The translations under genes were made by a program, and so were the position numbers. A stretch of DNA of 64,000 nt from Flavobacterium degerlachei (GTDB taxonomy: Bacteria; Bacteroidota; Bacteroidia; Flavobacteriales; Flavobacteriaceae). The stretch is taken from positions 62,001 through 126,000 of the forward strand of contig NZ_FNMV01000007.1 in NCBI RefSeq assembly GCF_900106645.1, read 5' to 3'. Each line of letters opens with the position of its first letter. Position 1 is the stretch's first letter. Shown one piece after another: positions 9,486 to 19,557 of this stretch. The notes beneath the pieces were generated by a model that was given only the letters and a program-made list of their open reading frames with translations, ran no database searches and had not been told where the DNA came from.

Positions 9486-12400
9486 ATGAAAATAATTACG
9501 AAAGAAAGTACAAACAATAAAATTAACCAAATCTCTAAAGACCATTCGGAAAATGATTTTTCTAGTACTGTAAAAGAAAAATTCCCTATCGTGGGTATAG
9601 GAGCTTCTGCAGGTGGATTAGAAGCATTCGAATTATTTTTTAAAAATTTGCCCATCGACACTGGGATGGCTTTTGTGATTATTCAGCATTTAGATCCTAC
9701 CCATGAAGGAATGTTACCTGAATTGATTCAGCGAAAAACGGGTATGGTTGTATTGCAGGCCAGTGACTGTTTAAAAGTGAAACCAAACTATGTATATGTA
9801 ATACCTCCAAACAAGAGTTTGTCAATACTAAATGGGACATTACATCTATTTGATCCGTTGGAAATTAGAGGGCTACGTTTGCCCATTGATATTTTCTTTC
9901 GTTCACTAGCTGCAGATAATAAAGAAAAAAGTGTAGGAATAATTTTGTCAGGTATGGGATCTGATGGCTGCCTTGGTCTTAGAGCAATAAAAGAACAAAA
10001 TGGTTTAGTGATGGTACAAGAACCTTCATCGGCTAAATTTGATAGTATGCCTTCTAATGCCATTAGAGCAGTTACCGCAGATATTATAGCTCCGGTGGAA
10101 GAATTACCTGCCAAGCTTATTAAATTTTTGAAATTTTTCCCTGCTGAAAAAAATACAATTGAGGCCAAAAGTAAAAGTGGTATAGAGAAAATTATTATCC
10201 TACTGCGGGATCAATCAGGACATGATTTTTCGATGTACAAAAAAAGTACCATGATGCGACGAATAGAAAGACGCAAAGGGATACATGGAATTGATGATTT
10301 AGATAAATATGTCCTTTTTTTACAGAAAAATCCTGGAGAAGTTGAACTGCTATTTAACGAATTGTTGATAGGTGTAACCAGTTTTTTTAGGGATCCAGAG
10401 GTTTGGAAAAAACTTAAAGAGGAAATTTTTCCTGCATACATTAAAACACTAGCTGACAATTATGTACTAAGAGCATGGGTCACTGCTTGTTCAACTGGTG
10501 AAGAAGCGTATTCTTTAGCAATATTGTTTAAGGAAGTTATTAGCGAAATGGAAAATGATAGGGGATTATCATTGCAAATATTCGCATCAGATATTGATAT
10601 ACACGCTATCGAAAAAGCACGTAAGGGGTTGTTTTCAAGTAATATTGTTGCTGATGTATCAGCAGACCGCATCAACAAGAATTTCAAATCTGAGGCGGCA
10701 GGTTTTCGTGTAAATTCTGAAATTAGGGAGATGTTAATTTTTGCTCCACATGATTTAATTAAAGATCCTCCTTTTACTAAACTAGATATACTAACATGCC
10801 GTAATATGCTTATTTATATGGAGCCACCATTACAAAAAAAAATAATGGCATTGTTTAATTATAGCTTGAAACCTGGAGGTATTATGATACTTGGAACAGC
10901 GGAAACTCTAGGACAAAACAATACTGATTTTGATGTAATTGATTCCAAGTTGAAATTTTTTAAAAAAACGAAAAGTTCTAAATTAACGGAGTTTATAGAT
11001 TTCCCAAGCTCTTTCATAGGAGGCAAAAAAAAATTAACGATGACTAAGACTACCCCAAAAATGACAGAAAACATACAAACATTTGCAGACCAAATTTTGC
11101 TGCAACGTTTTGCGCCTGCCAGTGTGATGGTTAATGAAAATGGGGATATTTTATATATTACTGGCCGAACCGGAAAATACATAGAGCCAGTTGCGGGAAA
11201 AGCAAATTGGAATATACATGCTATGGCTAGAGAAGGATTGCGCAATGTACTTCCTAGTGCTTTTAGAAAAGCTAAAAAAAGTTTTGAACCAGTTGTATTG
11301 CCTAGAATAAAAATAGGTAATGATAGTGGATCAATTTTGGTGGATATTACCCTTCAGCAGATTGAAAGTCCATCTGAGATAAAAGGGATGATTATGATTG
11401 TTTTTAATGAATTACCTAATACAGTTGAATCAAATGTAAAATCAAATATTCAATTTGGGAAAGATGAATTGAGCGAGTTAGAAGCAGAGTTAAAGCAAAG
11501 TAATATAGATCTTCAAATCACTAGAGAGGAAATGCAAACTTCACAGGAAGAACTCAAATCCTCTAATGAAGAATTGCAGTCTACCAATGAAGAGTTACAG
11601 TCTACTAATGAAGAACTGACCACTTCAAAAGAAGAAATGCAAAGTTTAAACGAAGAACTACAAACGATAAATGCAGAATTACAAAGCAAGTTAATCGATT
11701 TTGAGCAGGCAAATAATGACATGAAAAATTTGCTTAACAGTACTGATATAGCCACTCTTTTTCTCGATATGGATTTGAATATCCGTAGGTTTACGGAACC
11801 TGTTTGCAAAATATTTAAGTTACGAAGTTCAGATGTAGGAAGACCTTTTACCGATCTGGTAACTGAATTGGAATATCCTGAATTGAAGATGCACGCCTTA
11901 GAGGTAATTAAAAATCTAACTTCGATACAAACTAAAGTCACAACTAAGGATGGCAAATGGTTTTATGTGAAAATCATGCCTTATCGCACTTTGGATGATC
12001 GTATCGACGGACTGGTTATAACGTTCATAGATATTTCTTTAGCTAAAAAGGCAGAAGAGGCACTTAATTATGAAAACAGGTATCTACGATTGTTTGAATC
12101 GGCAAAGGATGGTATACTTATTCTGGATGCTGAAACGGGGAAAATTATTGATGTTAATCCATTTTTGATTGAAAAACTAGGTTTTTCACACGAGCAATTT
12201 ATGGAAAAAACAATTTGGGAAATTGGAAAGGCTCAAGACGTAAAGGCTAATAAAGCTAAGTTTTTAGAATTGCAGAAAGAAAATTTCATCCGCTATGAAA
12301 ATTTACCACTTGAAACCGCAACAGGTGAAATAGTTAATGTAGAGTTTGTAAGCAATGTGTTCACCGTAAATAATAATAAGATTATTCAGTGCATAGTTAG

Positions 12401-12833
12401 AGAGACAACTGATAAGAAAAGTATAGCGGATGAGGTACTAGGAGAGCATGAGGTTCGTTACCATCAGCCTTTTGAATCTATAGATGAAGGGGTTTTATTC
12501 ATTGATGCCGATGCTGGTAAAATAGTAGATATAAACAAGTTTTTGATTGATCTCTTAGGCTATCCAAGAGAGTATTTCTTTAAACATCAAGTTTGGGATA
12601 TGGAATTTTTTAAAGCTATTGTACCAAATAAAAGTAAATTTTTGGAATTGCAACAAAGGGAATTTATTCACTACGAAGATGTTCCTATAAAAATAGCCAA
12701 TGGAAATAAAATTCATATTGAATTTACCAGTAACATCTATTTTACAGATTACAATAAGATAATACAATGTTTTATTCATCAGGTTACAAAACCTAAAGAT
12801 CTTAAAGAAATAAGTGATGCAAGAACGGAATAG
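9486..12833 (+). CDS. CheB-CheR-PAS fusion (chemotaxis-like methylesterase/methyltransferase)
   Basis: 1115 residues. N-terminal CheB-type methylesterase (about 33-225) with catalytic Ser41 in GIGASAGG, His in IQHLDP and Asp in LSGMGSDG. A CheR methyltransferase follows (about 240-500) with the SAM-binding VTACSTGEEAYSLAI and CRNMLIY. A heptad-rich coiled coil (about 660-750, repeated EELQS(T/S)NEEL) leads into three PAS domains, the last two near-duplicates (KFLELQ...IQC(I/F) shared). There is no kinase or receiver domain and no MCP, CheA or CheW gene nearby. It probably methylates and demethylates glutamates on an unknown signalling partner; the kinase gene 59 bp downstream is the obvious candidate. 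Confidence 0.93.
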   Translation: MKIITKESTNNKINQISKDHSENDFSSTVKEKFPIVGIGASAGGLEAFELFFKNLPIDTGMAFVIIQHLDPTHEGMLPELIQRKTGMVVLQASDCLKVKPNYVYVIPPNKSLSILNGTLHLFDPLEIRGLRLPIDIFFRSLAADNKEKSVGIILSGMGSDGCLGLRAIKEQNGLVMVQEPSSAKFDSMPSNAIRAVTADIIAPVEELPAKLIKFLKFFPAEKNTIEAKSKSGIEKIIILLRDQSGHDFSMYKKSTMMRRIERRKGIHGIDDLDKYVLFLQKNPGEVELLFNELLIGVTSFFRDPEVWKKLKEEIFPAYIKTLADNYVLRAWVTACSTGEEAYSLAILFKEVISEMENDRGLSLQIFASDIDIHAIEKARKGLFSSNIVADVSADRINKNFKSEAAGFRVNSEIREMLIFAPHDLIKDPPFTKLDILTCRNMLIYMEPPLQKKIMALFNYSLKPGGIMILGTAETLGQNNTDFDVIDSKLKFFKKTKSSKLTEFIDFPSSFIGGKKKLTMTKTTPKMTENIQTFADQILLQRFAPASVMVNENGDILYITGRTGKYIEPVAGKANWNIHAMAREGLRNVLPSAFRKAKKSFEPVVLPRIKIGNDSGSILVDITLQQIESPSEIKGMIMIVFNELPNTVESNVKSNIQFGKDELSELEAELKQSNIDLQITREEMQTSQEELKSSNEELQSTNEELQSTNEELTTSKEEMQSLNEELQTINAELQSKLIDFEQANNDMKNLLNSTDIATLFLDMDLNIRRFTEPVCKIFKLRSSDVGRPFTDLVTELEYPELKMHALEVIKNLTSIQTKVTTKDGKWFYVKIMPYRTLDDRIDGLVITFIDISLAKKAEEALNYENRYLRLFESAKDGILILDAETGKIIDVNPFLIEKLGFSHEQFMEKTIWEIGKAQDVKANKAKFLELQKENFIRYENLPLETATGEIVNVEFVSNVFTVNNNKIIQCIVRETTDKKSIADEVLGEHEVRYHQPFESIDEGVLFIDADAGKIVDINKFLIDLLGYPREYFFKHQVWDMEFFKAIVPNKSKFLELQQREFIHYEDVPIKIANGNKIHIEFTSNIYFTDYNKIIQCFIHQVTKPKDLKEISDARTE

Positions 12834-12892
12834 TTAATTTCTATATATAGTTTCTAGAAAGATGAAATTGTACTTTAATAACAGTAAGAATC

Positions 12893-14635
12893 ATGAAAAA
12901 CTCAGTGGACATATTAAAAGCAGCCCAACTACTTCGTGAAAAAGCAGAAAGTAGACTTAAAGCAAAAACTTCAGTTTTGCAGTCCAAGCTGACTGAGGTT
13001 GAAGCAATGAAACTTATTCATGAGCTGGAAGTACATCAGATAGAACTGGAACTGCAAAATGAGGAGCTTTTGCTTGCCATGGAGCAAAAAGAAATTGCTA
13101 CTGAAAAATATATTGAATTGTATGATTTTTTGCCGTCAGCCTATTTTAATCTTACTAAGGAAGGAAATGTGATAGCGGCAAACTTGTATGGTTCGCAATT
13201 GTTAGGGAAAGAACGAGTTAAATTAATCGATAGCAGGCTTGGTTTTTTTATTTCGGATGAGACAAAACCAGTTTTTAATCTTTTTTTAGAGAAAATATTT
13301 AAAGATAGGATTAAGGAATCATGTGAAGTTGTTCTTTCAGGTAAGGATGCTAATCCCATTTATGTAATGCTTACAGGAATTATTTCTGAAGATAGTAAGC
13401 AGTGTCATATTATTATGGTTGATATTACGGAAAGGAAATTGATTGAAATGGAATTAGTGAAAGCTAAGGAGCAGGCTACTGCTGCAAGTAAAGCTAAAAC
13501 TGATTTTTTAGCTAATATGAGTCATGAAATTCGAACACCATTAAATGGAATAATTGGTTTTACTGGCCTATTAATGAGCTCCAAACTAGAGAAAAGCCAG
13601 ATGCAATATATGTCTACAATTAATGAGTCGGCTAATTCATTAATTCATATTGTCAATGAAGTATTAGATTTCTCTAAGATTGAGGCTGGTAAGCTTGAAT
13701 TAGAAATTTCGGAAACAAATCTATTTCAATTATCGAATCAAGTCATTGATTTATTCAAATTTCAAACTATCAAAAAAGAGATAGATTTGATATTAAATAT
13801 AGGGTCGACTGTGCCACAATTTGTTCAAGCAGATGTGACAAGATTAAAACAAGTATTAGTCAATTTAGTTAGCAATGCCGTAAAATTTACACATAAAGGG
13901 ACAATTACTTTAGATGTTACTGAAACTCCTTCTTTAAATAAATATTATTCAACAGTAAATTTTTCTGTAAAAGACACAGGTATAGGGATAGAAGATGTTA
14001 ATAATGAAAAAATATTTAAATCCTTTATGCAATGTGACAGTTCCACCTGCAGACAGTTTGGAGGTACTGGATTAGGACTAACCATTTCAAATCAACTTTT
14101 AGATTTAATGGGTAGTAAACTAAATCTGGAAAGTAAATTTGGAGAAGGAAGTAATTTTTTCTTCACTGTTCAGCTCAAAAAGTCTAATCAAATTGAAAGT
14201 AATGACGGTGAGGACTTTACTGTGGAAGAGGAAGAGCGATGGATTCCTCTATCCCCTTTAAGTTATAATAAAATACTAGTAGTTGAGGACAATAAGATTA
14301 ATATGCTTCTGGCTAAAACACTGCTGAAAAGAATTATTCCTGATTGCGAAATAATTGAAGCTGTTGATGGAAATGACGCCATTGACAAATATGTAAAAGA
14401 GCATCCGGACTTGGTGTTAATGGATGTTCAGATGCCCAATAAAAATGGTTATGATGCTGCATCTGATATTATAAAGCTAAGGGGAGCTGAAAACACTCCT
14501 ATTATCGCCATGACTGCGGGAATCTTAATAGGTGAAAAAGAAAAATGTTTTGAAGTGGGAATGGACGACTATATGCCAAAACCAATTATCATTGCTGATT
14601 TGATGAGAATTCTACATAAATGGAATAAGAAATAG
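12893..14635 (+). CDS. PAS hybrid sensor histidine kinase
   Basis: 580 residues, no membrane segment. N-terminal coiled coil (about 1-70, [19 protein letters not shown]), one PAS domain (about 75-185), HisKA with [13 protein letters not shown] (His211), HATPase ([15 protein letters not shown]) and a receiver with phospho-acceptor D511 in [11 protein letters not shown]. The kinase-receiver half is closely similar to that of the giant kinase at 3136-9180, suggesting duplication of one catalytic module with different sensor halves. The 59-bp gap after the CheB-CheR-PAS gene suggests co-transcription, and the N-terminal coiled coil resembles the EELQ helices of that protein. Confidence 0.93.
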   Translation: MKNSVDILKAAQLLREKAESRLKAKTSVLQSKLTEVEAMKLIHELEVHQIELELQNEELLLAMEQKEIATEKYIELYDFLPSAYFNLTKEGNVIAANLYGSQLLGKERVKLIDSRLGFFISDETKPVFNLFLEKIFKDRIKESCEVVLSGKDANPIYVMLTGIISEDSKQCHIIMVDITERKLIEMELVKAKEQATAASKAKTDFLANMSHEIRTPLNGIIGFTGLLMSSKLEKSQMQYMSTINESANSLIHIVNEVLDFSKIEAGKLELEISETNLFQLSNQVIDLFKFQTIKKEIDLILNIGSTVPQFVQADVTRLKQVLVNLVSNAVKFTHKGTITLDVTETPSLNKYYSTVNFSVKDTGIGIEDVNNEKIFKSFMQCDSSTCRQFGGTGLGLTISNQLLDLMGSKLNLESKFGEGSNFFFTVQLKKSNQIESNDGEDFTVEEEERWIPLSPLSYNKILVVEDNKINMLLAKTLLKRIIPDCEIIEAVDGNDAIDKYVKEHPDLVLMDVQMPNKNGYDAASDIIKLRGAENTPIIAMTAGILIGEKEKCFEVGMDDYMPKPIIIADLMRILHKWNKK

Positions 14636-14710
14636 ACTGTGCATAAGCAAGAAGCTACTGTGTTTCTCTTACAGAACAAAATGATTTTCTAATCGCTTAC
14701 GTTCTTATCG

Positions 14711-15835
14711 CTAATTCGTTTTCTTGTAACTCCAAACAGCAAGTCCATTTATAGAAAAGGCATAAAAAACAATTATAAAAAAAGGTGTAGATATATCTGA
14801 AAAAGTAGCCCCTTTGAGCATCACCATTCTAATAATTTCCACAAAATAGCGTATTGGATTAACCAGTGTAATTTGCTGTGCCCAATTAGGCATGCTTTCT
14901 ATTGGAGTGAACAATCCACTCATTAGTATGAAGATAACAGTAAAGAACCAGGCTATGAACATAGCTTGTTGCTGTGTTTCAGTATAATTAGAAATAAATA
15001 AGCCAATTCCCAGAATTACCAATAAATAAACAGACGTAAAGAGGTAGATTAATCCAATATTACCTATTATGGGAATTTGAAATACTACTCTGGCAATGAT
15101 TAATCCTACGGTCAAAATTAGTAAGCCCAGTACCCAAAACGGGAATAATTTTCCAATGATAAATTGATGTTTCTTGATAGGCGTAACATTGATTTGTTCT
15201 AAGGTGCCAATTTCTTTTTCACGGACAATATTCATTGCCGATAGAAAAAGGGTAAGCATAGTAACTAACAAAACTAAAATTCCAGGAACCATTAGTGTTT
15301 TATAATTCAAAGTTTTATTGTACCAAAAAGAAGGAATTGTAATAATGTTTTGAGGCTGTATAAAAGTACCTTCATTGTATTGAGACAATTGAGTCCGTAT
15401 CTTTTGGTTATAACTAGCTATTATTTGTGAAATATAGACATTTTCGACTCCTGCGGCGGCACCATCAATTGCATTTATACTTACTGAAAGTGCTGCTTTT
15501 TTTTCGCTTAATAAATTCCGTTCAAAATGATTGGGAATTTCAAGAATGACATCGACTTTGCCCTTTTGCATTTGTAAATTGGCTTCCTTTTTTGAAGGAA
15601 ATTCATCCACCATGACGAAGTAGCTTGATGATTGAAATTTACTGATTAGTTCTCTTGAAGAAGCTGAATGATCGTTGTCAACATAAGAAAACTTTATGTT
15701 TTTAACTTCAAAACTCGCAGCATTAGATAAAACCAATAGTTGAATAAAAGGCAAAACAAATATAATAGGCAGCATGGCTTTATTTCTAAAGATTTGTCTG
15801 AACTCCTTTTGTATGATGAATAATATTGTTCTCAT
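14711..15835 (-). CDS. ABC-2 type exporter permease (YbhS/YbhR-like)
   Basis: 374 residues. One N-terminal membrane segment (KAMLPIIFVLPFIQLLVLSNA), a large extracytoplasmic domain (about 45-175), then five hydrophobic segments in the C-terminal half, with the cytoplasmic motif (N)IVREKEIGTLEQINVTPI between them. This is the classic ABC-2 layout. Last gene of the reverse-strand exporter group; it pairs with the permease at 15934-17040. Substrate not predictable from sequence; related E. coli YbhFSR systems are linked to drug and cation export. Confidence 0.9.
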   Translation of the reverse strand: MRTILFIIQKEFRQIFRNKAMLPIIFVLPFIQLLVLSNAASFEVKNIKFSYVDNDHSASSRELISKFQSSSYFVMVDEFPSKKEANLQMQKGKVDVILEIPNHFERNLLSEKKAALSVSINAIDGAAAGVENVYISQIIASYNQKIRTQLSQYNEGTFIQPQNIITIPSFWYNKTLNYKTLMVPGILVLLVTMLTLFLSAMNIVREKEIGTLEQINVTPIKKHQFIIGKLFPFWVLGLLILTVGLIIARVVFQIPIIGNIGLIYLFTSVYLLVILGIGLFISNYTETQQQAMFIAWFFTVIFILMSGLFTPIESMPNWAQQITLVNPIRYFVEIIRMVMLKGATFSDISTPFFIIVFYAFSINGLAVWSYKKTN

Positions 15836-15847
15836 TTTTTATTTTTT

Positions 15848-15931
15848 AGCCCTGATTGAAGTGAAAATCCTTTTAACTCGTTTTTTAACGAGGGAAAAGA
15901 TTGAAGCGTAAAGCAGGAAATAGCTCCTAAA
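15848..15931 (+). repeat. Dispersed intergenic repeat, copy 1
   Basis: Starts AGCCCTGATTGAAGTG and holds a CTCGTT-TTTT-AACGAG hairpin (15877-15892), AAAAGATTGAAGCG and AAGCAGGAAATAGCTCC. Shares blocks with 44143-44251 and 54686-54790. Lies between the two permease genes. This resembles a repeat class I recall from Flavobacterium genomes; function unknown. Confidence 0.6.
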
Positions 15932-15933
15932 AA

Positions 15934-17040
15934 TTATTCCAATCGAATTTTATATTTTTTGATGCTTAATGCAATGAAAAATACCGTCATTCCTATTAAA
16001 ATTAATGTTTCCTTCCAGATGATACTGATGGAGGCACCTTTGAGCATAATGGCTTTTATGATGATAATAAACCATTTTGCGGGTATGATATTACTAATAA
16101 TTTGTAATGGTAGGGGCATACTTGAAAGTGGAAAAATGAATCCGGAAAGTATAATTACGGGCAACATCAGTCCCATTAAAGATAGCATCATTGCAGTTTG
16201 TTGCGAATTGGCCACAGTTGAAATTAATATACCTAAAGACAATGCTGTGACAATGAATAAAATACTTTCAAAAGCCAACAGAAATAAACTTCCTTGAATG
16301 GGCATTGCGAATACAAATACGCCTAAAGTCAATATAACAATGGCATTAATAACGGAAAGGAATATATAAGGGAAGACTTTTCCAAGAATTACCTGCAATG
16401 GATTAAGCGGGGAGACAAGTAGCACCTCCATTGTACCAAGTTCTTTCTCACGGGTGATGGAAATTGAAGTCATCATGGCTGAAACTAACATTAAAATAAT
16501 TGTCATGACACCTGGTACAAAAGTAAAGACACTCTTCAATTCAGGGTTGTAATACAACTGAGTCTGTGAATGTATTTGATAACTAACTTGATTGTTTTTG
16601 TTGGCTTCCTGCATGTAGTTTTGCAAAATAGCATTGATGTAATTGGTTATGGTATTGGCGATATTGGGATCTGTGGCATCTGTTATGACTTGTACTTTTG
16701 CTTGTTTTTTAGTTTGTAAATCTTTTATGAATTGATTTTGAAAAACTAAAACTGCTTTTACTTTCCCTTTTTTGAATATCGATTCTATTTGGGTTTCACT
16801 ATCAATTTCCTGTTCGATATGAAAATAAGGAGAAGCACTGATTTTATTGATTATTTTTTGTGTTTCCGTGTCCTTTGAGTAGTCTAAAATTGCAATATTT
16901 ACATTATTGATTTCGTTTGTAATTGCGAAACCAAATAACATTATCTGGGCAATTGGCATCCCAAAAAGGATAAACATGGAGCGTTTATCTCTGAAAATAT
17001 GGTAAAATTCTTTGGTTACAAAACCGATAAATCGTTTCAT
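15934..17040 (-). CDS. ABC-2 type exporter permease (YbhR/YbhS-like)
   Basis: 368 residues, same layout as its neighbour: N-terminal anchor (SMFILFGMPIAQIMLFGFAI), extracytoplasmic domain to about residue 170, then a multi-pass C-terminal half with SITREKELGTMEVLLVSPL. It presumably heterodimerises with the 14711-15835 permease and is driven by the ATPases at 17125-18774. The 98-bp gap to the downstream permease holds a dispersed repeat. Confidence 0.9.
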   Translation of the reverse strand: MKRFIGFVTKEFYHIFRDKRSMFILFGMPIAQIMLFGFAITNEINNVNIAILDYSKDTETQKIINKISASPYFHIEQEIDSETQIESIFKKGKVKAVLVFQNQFIKDLQTKKQAKVQVITDATDPNIANTITNYINAILQNYMQEANKNNQVSYQIHSQTQLYYNPELKSVFTFVPGVMTIILMLVSAMMTSISITREKELGTMEVLLVSPLNPLQVILGKVFPYIFLSVINAIVILTLGVFVFAMPIQGSLFLLAFESILFIVTALSLGILISTVANSQQTAMMLSLMGLMLPVIILSGFIFPLSSMPLPLQIISNIIPAKWFIIIIKAIMLKGASISIIWKETLILIGMTVFFIALSIKKYKIRLE

Positions 17041-17124
17041 TTATTAAAAGTTTAATGTTTCAGGTTTAAAGTTTAAACTGATCGTAGTCTATTTTCTATT
17101 ATCTCTGATCTGTCTTCTTTAATC

Positions 17125-17859
17125 TTACTCTATGTTTCTTGCCAATTTTAAAAACACTTCATTCATAGAATCTACATTGAACTGTGTTTTTAAGTTTTTT
17201 GGTGTATCTAAAGCTTCAATATGTCCTTCAACCATAATAGAAACCCGATCACAATACTCCGCTTCGTCCATATAATGCGTAGTTACAAATAGTGTGGTTC
17301 CTTTGTGCGCCTCGGCATAAATCATTTCCCAGAATTGCCTTCTTGTTATGGGATCAACACCGCCAGTAGGCTCGTCCAGAAATACAATTTTAGGTTCATG
17401 CAATAAAGCGACGGAAAAAGCTAGTTTTTGTTTCCATCCTAAAGGTAGAGAACCAACGAGTTTATTAGCCACTTCCTCTAATTGTAATTCTGCAATTAAT
17501 TTGGACGTTTTTTCTTTAATTTGGCTTTTTGACAAACCATAAATTCCTCCAAAAAAAGTAATATTTTCTTTAATGGTTAAATCGTCATACATCGAAAATT
17601 TTTGACTCATATAACCAATGCTTTTCTTGACCATTTCCGAATTGGTTTTGACATCAAAACCTGCAACAGTTGCCTCTCCCGAACTAGGTTTTGAAATTCC
17701 GATAAGCATTTTCATGGCCGTTGTTTTTCCAGCACCATTGGCTCCCAAAAAACCAAAAATTTCACCTCTATTTACTTCAAATGAAATATTATTTACGGCA
17801 GTGAAATCACCAAATTTTTTGCTGAGGTTTTGTACGGATATGATTTTTTCTTGGTTCAA
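17125..17859 (-). CDS. ABC exporter ATPase, second of a split YbhF-like pair
   Basis: 244 residues. Walker A GANGAGKTT, Walker B IVFLDEPTGGVDP, H-loop VTTHYMDEAEYCDR. The signature is altered from LSGGxxQ to SLPLGWKQKLA, as in the second ATPase domain of fused YbhF-type proteins. It lies 3 nt after the stop of the other ATPase, so the two genes look like the separated halves of a double ATPase. Cytoplasmic, powering the ABC-2 permeases. Confidence 0.93.
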   Translation of the reverse strand: MNQEKIISVQNLSKKFGDFTAVNNISFEVNRGEIFGFLGANGAGKTTAMKMLIGISKPSSGEATVAGFDVKTNSEMVKKSIGYMSQKFSMYDDLTIKENITFFGGIYGLSKSQIKEKTSKLIAELQLEEVANKLVGSLPLGWKQKLAFSVALLHEPKIVFLDEPTGGVDPITRRQFWEMIYAEAHKGTTLFVTTHYMDEAEYCDRVSIMVEGHIEALDTPKNLKTQFNVDSMNEVFLKLARNIE

Positions 17860-17862
17860 AAC

Positions 17863-18774
17863 TTATTGGTTTAGGTTTGTTAAATCCATGAATACGTCTT
17901 CGATTGTTGTTTTTGATGTTTTAATTACAATTTCTTGATGACTATTTTGTTGCAAATATTTTTCTAATTCCAGCGGATTGAAATTTTCATTTTTATCGAT
18001 GTAATGAATGAATTCTCCAAAAGCAAAAACACTGTATTGACTTGGGTAATTTTTTAAATCTAGTATTAGTTGATGCGTGTTTTTTGACTGGACATCATAA
18101 ATGGTTTTGTCATAATTCGTAATTATGTTTTGGGGTGTATCAATTTTTAAAATGCTTCCTTTTTGAATCAAAGCAATTCGGTCACACAAAGTAGCTTCAT
18201 CCATGTATGGCGTCGAAACCAGAATGGTAATGCCTTTTTGCTGTAAGCGCTTCAGCATTTCCCAAAATTCTTTTCTTGAAACAGGATCGACTCCCGTAGT
18301 TGGCTCGTCAAGAAACAGCACCTTAGGTTTATGAATTAAAGCACAACATAATGCCAGTTTTTGTTTCATTCCACCCGAAAGTTTTCCCGCTCGTCTATTT
18401 TTGAAAGGCTCAATTTGGATATAAATATCCTTGATGAGGTCGTAATTTTCTTCTAGAGTGGTACCAAATATAGTGGCGAAAAAATTCAGGTTTTCTTCAA
18501 TGGTTAAGTCTTGGTACAAAGAGAATTTTCCGGGCATATAACCCACTACTTTTCTAATAGATTTATACTCTTTGACGACATCAAAACCAGCTACAGTTGC
18601 GGTTCCTTCATTAGCAAGTAGGAGCGTAGTCAGTATTCTGAATAATGTAGTTTTTCCCGCCCCATCAGGACCGATAAGTCCAAATAATTCCCCTTTCTTT
18701 ACTTCAAAAGTAATAGATTCAACTGCAAGGTTGTTTTGGTAGGATTTTGAAATATTTTGAACTTGGATACCCAT
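17863..18774 (-). CDS. ABC exporter ATPase, first of a split YbhF-like pair
   Basis: 303 residues. Walker A GPDGAGKTTLFRIL (the GPDG variant is typical of the first half of YbhF-like proteins), canonical signature KLSGGMKQKL, Walker B VLFLDEPTTGVDP, then VSTPYMDEATLCDR where the usual H-loop His is replaced by Pro (STPYMD against TTHYMD in the partner). A C-terminal extension of about 80 residues follows. Its ATG overlaps the cupin stop as TAATG, which indicates translational coupling. Confidence 0.92.
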   Translation of the reverse strand: MGIQVQNISKSYQNNLAVESITFEVKKGELFGLIGPDGAGKTTLFRILTTLLLANEGTATVAGFDVVKEYKSIRKVVGYMPGKFSLYQDLTIEENLNFFATIFGTTLEENYDLIKDIYIQIEPFKNRRAGKLSGGMKQKLALCCALIHKPKVLFLDEPTTGVDPVSRKEFWEMLKRLQQKGITILVSTPYMDEATLCDRIALIQKGSILKIDTPQNIITNYDKTIYDVQSKNTHQLILDLKNYPSQYSVFAFGEFIHYIDKNENFNPLELEKYLQQNSHQEIVIKTSKTTIEDVFMDLTNLNQ

Positions 18775-19061
18775 TATTTAATCAATAAAAAATTGCTTTC
18801 TTCTATGGCGTCAATTCTGTGTTTAACATCAGGTTCTATATTCACAAAGTCACCTGATTTTAAATTAAAAACAGATTCTTTTTCATCTTTATAAACGGCA
18901 CTTCCTGAAACACAGACTAAAAGTACAGGGACTTTTGTAATATGCTCTTTCAATTGTTCTCCTGCGGCGATTTGCAACGAGATCACTTTGCCTTCCGTTG
19001 CTGAGAAAAGGAGTTTTGTTTGTACTGGTTTATTGTCTGTATGAAGGTGATTTAAGTTCAT
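18774..19061 (-). CDS. Small single-domain cupin protein
   Basis: 95 residues, one cupin barrel: GEQLKEHITKVPVLLVCVSGSAVYKDE then LKSGDFVNIEPDVKHRIDAIE. Candidate metal ligands are His in KEHI and His in KHR; the motif is reduced compared with enzymatic cupins. It is coupled by a 1-bp overlap (TAATG) to the ATPase downstream and follows the cytochrome c gene by 14 bp. Small cupins of this type often bind a metal or small ligand; role here unknown. Confidence 0.8.
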   Translation of the reverse strand: MNLNHLHTDNKPVQTKLLFSATEGKVISLQIAAGEQLKEHITKVPVLLVCVSGSAVYKDEKESVFNLKSGDFVNIEPDVKHRIDAIEESNFLLIK

Positions 19062-19075
19062 TTTTTTCTTTTTAT

Positions 19076-19543
19076 TTAGTTTCGTCCCATTCCTTTTCCG
19101 TGATTTTGTCTAAAATGGGTTTCAAACCATTCTGGTTTTTCGATCTCATTTTCGTAAATATAAGAGGCTATTTTATTTAAATCCTCTTCATTAAATGCTT
19201 GCTTTGGCATTGTATTAAATTTATTTAGGGCACCAATCATCAGTGCATTTTCTGCCTTTGGATCCGTTGCATAAGCAACAACTGCCTTAACAAAATCTGC
19301 CTTATTATTATATTCCATTGAATATCTTTTTTTTACGGCAATCATGGGTGGAGCAATGATTTCATCATGTGATTTTGTGGCAACACTATGGCAAGCATAA
19401 CAATTTTCAGCCATCAATTTTTGACCTTCAGCCGCTGTGACATTCACTTCTTTCGTTTCTCGTTTATCCAAATTTTCTATAGCTTGTTTGTTTTTACAAC
19501 TAGAAAAAAGTACAACTAGAATTATTATTATATTTACTTTCAT
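19076..19543 (-). CDS. Mono-haem cytochrome c lipoprotein
   Basis: 155 residues. The N-terminus MKVNIIIILVVLFSSCK has a lipobox with Cys16. Haem c site CYACH at 48-52, probable axial Met in FNTMPKQAF. Length and layout fit a class I cytochrome c tethered to a membrane, which would pass electrons in the periplasm. It sits 14 bp after the DUF2202 gene and probably shares its Crp/Fnr-type promoter (20193-20236), so an oxygen- or sulfur-linked electron-transfer role is plausible. Confidence 0.88.
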   Translation of the reverse strand: MKVNIIIILVVLFSSCKNKQAIENLDKRETKEVNVTAAEGQKLMAENCYACHSVATKSHDEIIAPPMIAVKKRYSMEYNNKADFVKAVVAYATDPKAENALMIGALNKFNTMPKQAFNEEDLNKIASYIYENEIEKPEWFETHFRQNHGKGMGRN

Positions 19544-19557
19544 TTTATATAATTTAA

